Shown here one piece after another: positions 60,975-64,000 of a DNA stretch of 64,000 bases; position 1 is the first letter of the stretch, and the number at the start of each line of letters is the position of its first letter. The notes beneath the pieces were generated by a model that did no database searches, was not told where the DNA came from, and was given only the letters and a program-made list of their open reading frames with translations. A program made the translations under genes and the position numbers. The stretch is from Asaccharospora irregularis DSM 2635. Its GTDB lineage: Bacteria > Bacillota > Clostridia > Peptostreptococcales > Peptostreptococcaceae. The stretch lies in NCBI RefSeq assembly GCF_900129815.1, contig NZ_FQWX01000012.1, forward strand, positions 1 through 64,000, read 5' to 3'.

Positions 60975-62390
60975 GTGCAATATGAGAAAAAATTTTTGAG
61001 TGTGTTTTTGTCTTCTGCATTGGCGATTTCTATGCTTTCTGGATGTGCTAAAAATGAAGAGAAAAGTGACAAAAAAGCTGAAAGTAAATATGAAACTGTT
61101 ACAACAGATGATTTAAAGTCAGCTTTAAAAGATGAAAAAGCTGTCGTTTTGGATGCAAGGCTAAATGATGCATATAATGGATGGGCAATTGATGGAGCTA
61201 AAAGAGGTGGTCACATACCAGGTGCTAAAGATTTCTCTGCTAGTTGGATAAATTGCGAATATGATGATAAGGAAAATCTTGAAGGAGAAACAAGAGAAGA
61301 AGTATTAAAAGAAGCTATAGAAAATAAAGGTATATCAGCTGACAAAAAAGTAATAGTCTATGATACTAACGGAAAAGATGCTATTGAAGTTGCCAATTAT
61401 TTGACTGAAAAAGGAATAAAAAATATTTATACTTATGATGCCAATGAATGGATAAATGATGAAAGTTTAGATATGGAATCATACCCTAATTATAAAATGC
61501 TTGTTCCTGCAAGTGTTGTAAAAGAGATAACAGATGGAAAAGTTCCAGAAGGTTTCACTAAATCTAAAGATATAAAAATAGTTGATGTAAGATGGGGAGA
61601 TAACAAAGAGTCAGGGTATTTAGATGGACATGTTCCTAAAGCTGTGCATATAAACACTGATTCATTTGAGCCTCCTAAAGAATATGTAAAAGGAATAGAG
61701 GAGTGGAGACTAGCAGATGATCAAACTTTAGTTAAATTACTTCTTGATTCTGGTATAAAAGCAGGGGACTGTGTAATATCTACAAGTCCTGAGCCAATGG
61801 CGGCTTCTAGATTTGCTGTTATATGTAAGTACCTAGGTGTTGAAGATGTTCGTGTTATGAGTTCAGGTCTAGTTGGATGGAACCAAGCAGGATATGAATT
61901 ATCTAAAGAAGATATAAAACCTGTAGCTGAAAAAGAGTTTGGAGTTGAGGTTCCGGCAAATCCTGATTGGATAGACACTATAGAAGAAGTTAAGGAGCAG
62001 TTAAATACTCCAGATTATACATTAGTAGATAATCGTACCAAAGAAGAGTTTATAGGAAAAGAAACAGGATATAGCTATCATAAAATAGCAGGTCGCATTG
62101 AAGGAGCTGTATTTGGATATGCAGGTAAGAAAAATTCAAGTTCAGTGTCTTATTACAGAAATATAGACAAGTCTATGAGAAATGCAGATGAAATAAAAGC
62201 GATGTGGGATGAATGTAAAATAGATACTAATAAACGTTTAGCGTTTATGTGTGGAAGCGGATGGAGAGCTGCTGAAATACTATGGTATTCTAAAGTAATG
62301 GGACTTGATAAGACTACTTTATACAGTGATGGATGGATAAGATGGAGTAATGAAGGAAATCCATATGTAACTGGAGAACCCGGAAAATAA
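60975..62390 (+). CDS. three-domain rhodanese lipoprotein, 5' frame problem
   Basis: Sulfurtransferase-like exported protein of about 470 aa. Domain 1 (about 45-160) has VVLDARLNDAYNGWAIDGAKRGGHIPGAKDFSASW but no Cys loop (IVYDTNGKDA). Domain 2 (about 165-305) has KIVDVRWGDNKESGYLDGHVPKAVHINTD and STSPEPMAASR, again without Cys. Domain 3 has LVDNRTKEEF and the active loop FMCGSGWRAAE. The lipobox MLSGC is in frame. The in-frame GTG at 60975 is part of the SD AGGAGG (60970-60975); the well-placed ATG 60982 reads MRKNF then stop, one base out of frame in an A6 run. Active expression needs one extra A or slippage. Confidence 0.8.
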   Translation: MQYEKKFLSVFLSSALAISMLSGCAKNEEKSDKKAESKYETVTTDDLKSALKDEKAVVLDARLNDAYNGWAIDGAKRGGHIPGAKDFSASWINCEYDDKENLEGETREEVLKEAIENKGISADKKVIVYDTNGKDAIEVANYLTEKGIKNIYTYDANEWINDESLDMESYPNYKMLVPASVVKEITDGKVPEGFTKSKDIKIVDVRWGDNKESGYLDGHVPKAVHINTDSFEPPKEYVKGIEEWRLADDQTLVKLLLDSGIKAGDCVISTSPEPMAASRFAVICKYLGVEDVRVMSSGLVGWNQAGYELSKEDIKPVAEKEFGVEVPANPDWIDTIEEVKEQLNTPDYTLVDNRTKEEFIGKETGYSYHKIAGRIEGAVFGYAGKKNSSSVSYYRNIDKSMRNADEIKAMWDECKIDTNKRLAFMCGSGWRAAEILWYSKVMGLDKTTLYSDGWIRWSNEGNPYVTGEPGK

Positions 62391-62398
62391 AAATCAAT

Positions 62399-62842
62399 AT
62401 GAATAAAAAAGTACGCAATACATTATTTTGTTTTATCTCTCTAATACAAATTTCAATTATTTATGCTATAAGTATCCTGAGTAAATTGTCTAGAAAAAGA
62501 GCGGGTATAAACCATCACCTTTCATATAATAGGACTAAGTATAATTCACATATATTTACAGATAATAATGTTCTTATAATGAAGATATTAGTTTTTTTAC
62601 TAGCTATTATATTTATTGTTCTTTTACTTAAGACGTTAAGGGATAGATCGAACAACAAAAGCTTGTATTTAAAAATAATTATGATAATTGCTATAATTTG
62701 TTTTGGAGTTCTTTTATGGGAATTGAGTAGTTCAACATTTAAGTCTGTCATATATTACCCATATGCTGTATTTGCAACAGTTTTGATAATTTCACTTCAA
62801 ATGTTACAATTATTTATATACAAGATTATTAAAATTACCTAA
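62399..62842 (+). CDS. hypothetical membrane protein
   Basis: 147 aa with four hydrophobic segments (about 8-25, 62-80, 93-110, 117-142). Basic N-terminus MNKKVRNTLF; no recognised motif. No good SD in front of ATG 62399, but it starts 8 nt behind the rhodanese lipoprotein gene, so translation may be coupled. The last codons fall in a 16-bp tandem repeat (ATTATTAAAATTACCT, twice), and a terminator follows. Function unknown; possible small membrane partner of the lipoprotein. Confidence 0.6.
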   Translation: MNKKVRNTLFCFISLIQISIIYAISILSKLSRKRAGINHHLSYNRTKYNSHIFTDNNVLIMKILVFLLAIIFIVLLLKTLRDRSNNKSLYLKIIMIIAIICFGVLLWELSSSTFKSVIYYPYAVFATVLIISLQMLQLFIYKIIKIT

Positions 62843-62857
62843 TTATTAAAATTACCT

Positions 62858-62889
62858 AAAAAATGCGAGAAAATTTTCTCGCGTTTTTT
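62858..62889 (+). terminator. terminator after the hypothetical membrane protein
   Basis: AAAAAA-GCGAGAAAA/TTTTCTCGC-TTTTTT stem with long T run. Confidence 0.92.
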
Positions 62890-63117
62890 CTAGTGCTTTT
62901 TTGTAGCGATGCTATTTCTAGGTGAATTTCAAGGTATGGTATTATAATAAACCATAAAACTATATTTTAAATATATGAAAGAAAATAAAAAAAATAACTG
63001 TGTATTTCAATTTTGTGAAAAAAATAATGGAAAATTTCATATAAATATAGTCATTTTTGAAATAATGATGTATTATATATTTGGGGAATTAATCTAGCAT
63101 AATTAGGGGGAATTATT

Positions 63118-63816
63118 TTGTTAAAAGACACGGTTTATAAATTAATTAGATTAGTCCTGGGGCTATTCATATGTGCTCTTGGGATTGTATTCTCAATAAA
63201 TGCAAATTTAGGATTGGCACCTTGGGATGTCCTTCATCAAGGAATATCTAATCATGTTGGAATAACGATAGGAACGGCATCAATTATTATAGGGATTACA
63301 ATTGTCCTGGCAAACGTTTTACTTGGGGAAAATATTGGATGGGGAACGATTATAAATATACTATGCATAGGAACATTTATGGATTTAATAATAGCTAGCA
63401 AATTAGTTCCAAGTAGTAATAGTATATTAAACGGAATTTTAATGATAATTATAAGTATGACACTTATGGGATTTGGAATGGCAATGTATATGGGGTGTGG
63501 ACTTGGAAGTGGTCCTAGAGATGGAATGATGGTTGCCTTGCAAAAAAGAACTAATAAGCCAGTAAGTATTGTTAGAGGTTCTATGGAAGTTGGGGCACTA
63601 ACTGTAGGTTATTTATTAGGGGGAAAAGTTGGAATCGGTACGGTTATAAATGCTTTTGTATTAGGGTACTTTATAAAGATTGTATTTAGAATATGTAAAT
63701 TAGATAGTAGTAAAATAAAACACAGGTTTATAGTAGACGACATAAAATATATAAAGTCGCTATCTATAAAAGGGAATAGAGAATTGGCCGATGTTCAAGA
63801 TAGTATATCTGAATAA
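63118..63816 (+). CDS. YczE/YitT-like membrane protein
   Basis: 232 aa. Five hydrophobic segments within the first 185 residues, rich in Gly: LVLGLFICALGIVFSINANLGLAPWDVLHQGISNHVGITIGTASIIIGITIV and MGFGMAMYMGCGLGSGPRDGMMVALQKRTNKPVSIVRGSMEVGALTVGYLLGGKVGIGTVINAFVLGYFIKI are the DUF6198/YczE pattern (APWDVLHQG and GSGPRDGMM are two halves of an internal repeat). A charged cytoplasmic tail follows. Function unknown. Start TTG 63118 with SD AGGGGGAA; terminator follows. Confidence 0.85.
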   Translation: MLKDTVYKLIRLVLGLFICALGIVFSINANLGLAPWDVLHQGISNHVGITIGTASIIIGITIVLANVLLGENIGWGTIINILCIGTFMDLIIASKLVPSSNSILNGILMIIISMTLMGFGMAMYMGCGLGSGPRDGMMVALQKRTNKPVSIVRGSMEVGALTVGYLLGGKVGIGTVINAFVLGYFIKIVFRICKLDSSKIKHRFIVDDIKYIKSLSIKGNRELADVQDSISE

Positions 63817-63854
63817 TTACTAAAATATAGTAGATTATAATAAATAAGAATGAA

Positions 63855-63884
63855 ATAACACTAAATATTTGGTGTTATTTTTTT
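63855..63884 (+). terminator. terminator of the YczE-like gene
   Basis: AATAACACTAAAT pairs (one T-G) with ATTTGGTGTTATT and runs into TTTTTT. Confidence 0.88.
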
Positions 63885-64000
63885 TACTTAAGCTACAAGT
63901 AATTAAAATATAAATAATTAGGCATACTAAACTTTATAAATATTAATATGAATACTTTGTGATATACTTAAGTAGAAGTATTTAAAATGCTAGTATTTTT

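Overview
The window is very AT-rich Gram-positive DNA with strong Shine-Dalgarno sites, SigA-type promoters (TTGACT-17-TATAAT), intrinsic terminators and frequent TTG/GTG starts. A CotF-like spore-coat protein, RNase J, CvfB, a CTC-form L25, a T-box leader, a LexA box and class I Fe-S fumarase point to an anaerobic, spore-forming clostridium. The gene content looks most like Peptostreptococcaceae, but I cannot name a species. I see no rRNA, tRNA, CRISPR array, prophage or transposase.

Layout. 1-2.2 kb: tail of an unrecognised gene, a GT4 glycosyltransferase and a frameshifted hsmA. 2.3-5.7 kb: peptide/nickel-type ABC importer (two permeases plus lipoprotein) without ATPases. 5.85-6.7 kb: pdxS. 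6.9-9.9 kb (minus): TrpXYZ-type ABC importer behind a leader that encodes a Tyr-rich peptide and an apparent attenuator. 10.3-12.8 kb: NfeD/SPFH pair, SSB-like protein, L25. 13.6-18.7 kb: spermidine cluster speA-speD-speE-speB-metK. 18.9-24 kb: cold-shock protein, YkvI-like transporter, BMP lipoprotein with a terminator in its leader, spore-coat protein, RNase J. 24-28.5 kb: FtsX-type ABC exporter and a small Cys-rich membrane protein. 28.6-36.8 kb: DUF1846, SOS-regulated dinB, two tandem Fe-S aldo/keto reductases, an S1-domain protein, a PHP phosphatase and a thioesterase. 37-38.7 kb: a broken SBP-TM-EAL phosphodiesterase behind a 42-bp perfect palindrome. 38.7-41 kb: MerR/MATE divergon. 41-43.5 kb (minus): kinase-like protein and two arsenosugar-type glycosyltransferases. 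43.8-49 kb: YgiQ radical-SAM protein, NitT/TauT-type ABC importer, YbaK. 49.2-51.9 kb: fumarase alpha/beta and malic enzyme. 52.1-53.8 kb: two tandem arrays of a structured repeat on either side of cvfB. 53.8-60.7 kb (minus): complete trpE-GD-C-F-B-A operon behind a Trp T-box. 61-63.8 kb: three-domain rhodanese lipoprotein with a 5' frame problem, a small membrane protein and a YczE/YitT-like protein.

How the parts fit. The spe cluster can take arginine through agmatine and putrescine to spermidine, with metK supplying AdoMet for SpeD. Fumarase and malic enzyme link fumarate, malate and pyruvate. Aromatic amino acids are controlled in two ways: uncharged tRNA-Trp sensing (T-box) for trp synthesis, and, by my reading, ribosome stalling on Tyr codons for the ABC importer.

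The two most unusual features are (1) the leader-peptide attenuator at 9.59-9.94 kb and (2) the five-copy repeat at 52.1-53.8 kb, whose copies differ in sequence but keep the same stems through paired changes around an invariant CTTGA loop. Several genes (hsmA, the EAL protein, the rhodanese lipoprotein, possibly the merR start) carry small lesions, mostly in or next to A/T runs. These could be real decay, slippage sites or sequencing errors.
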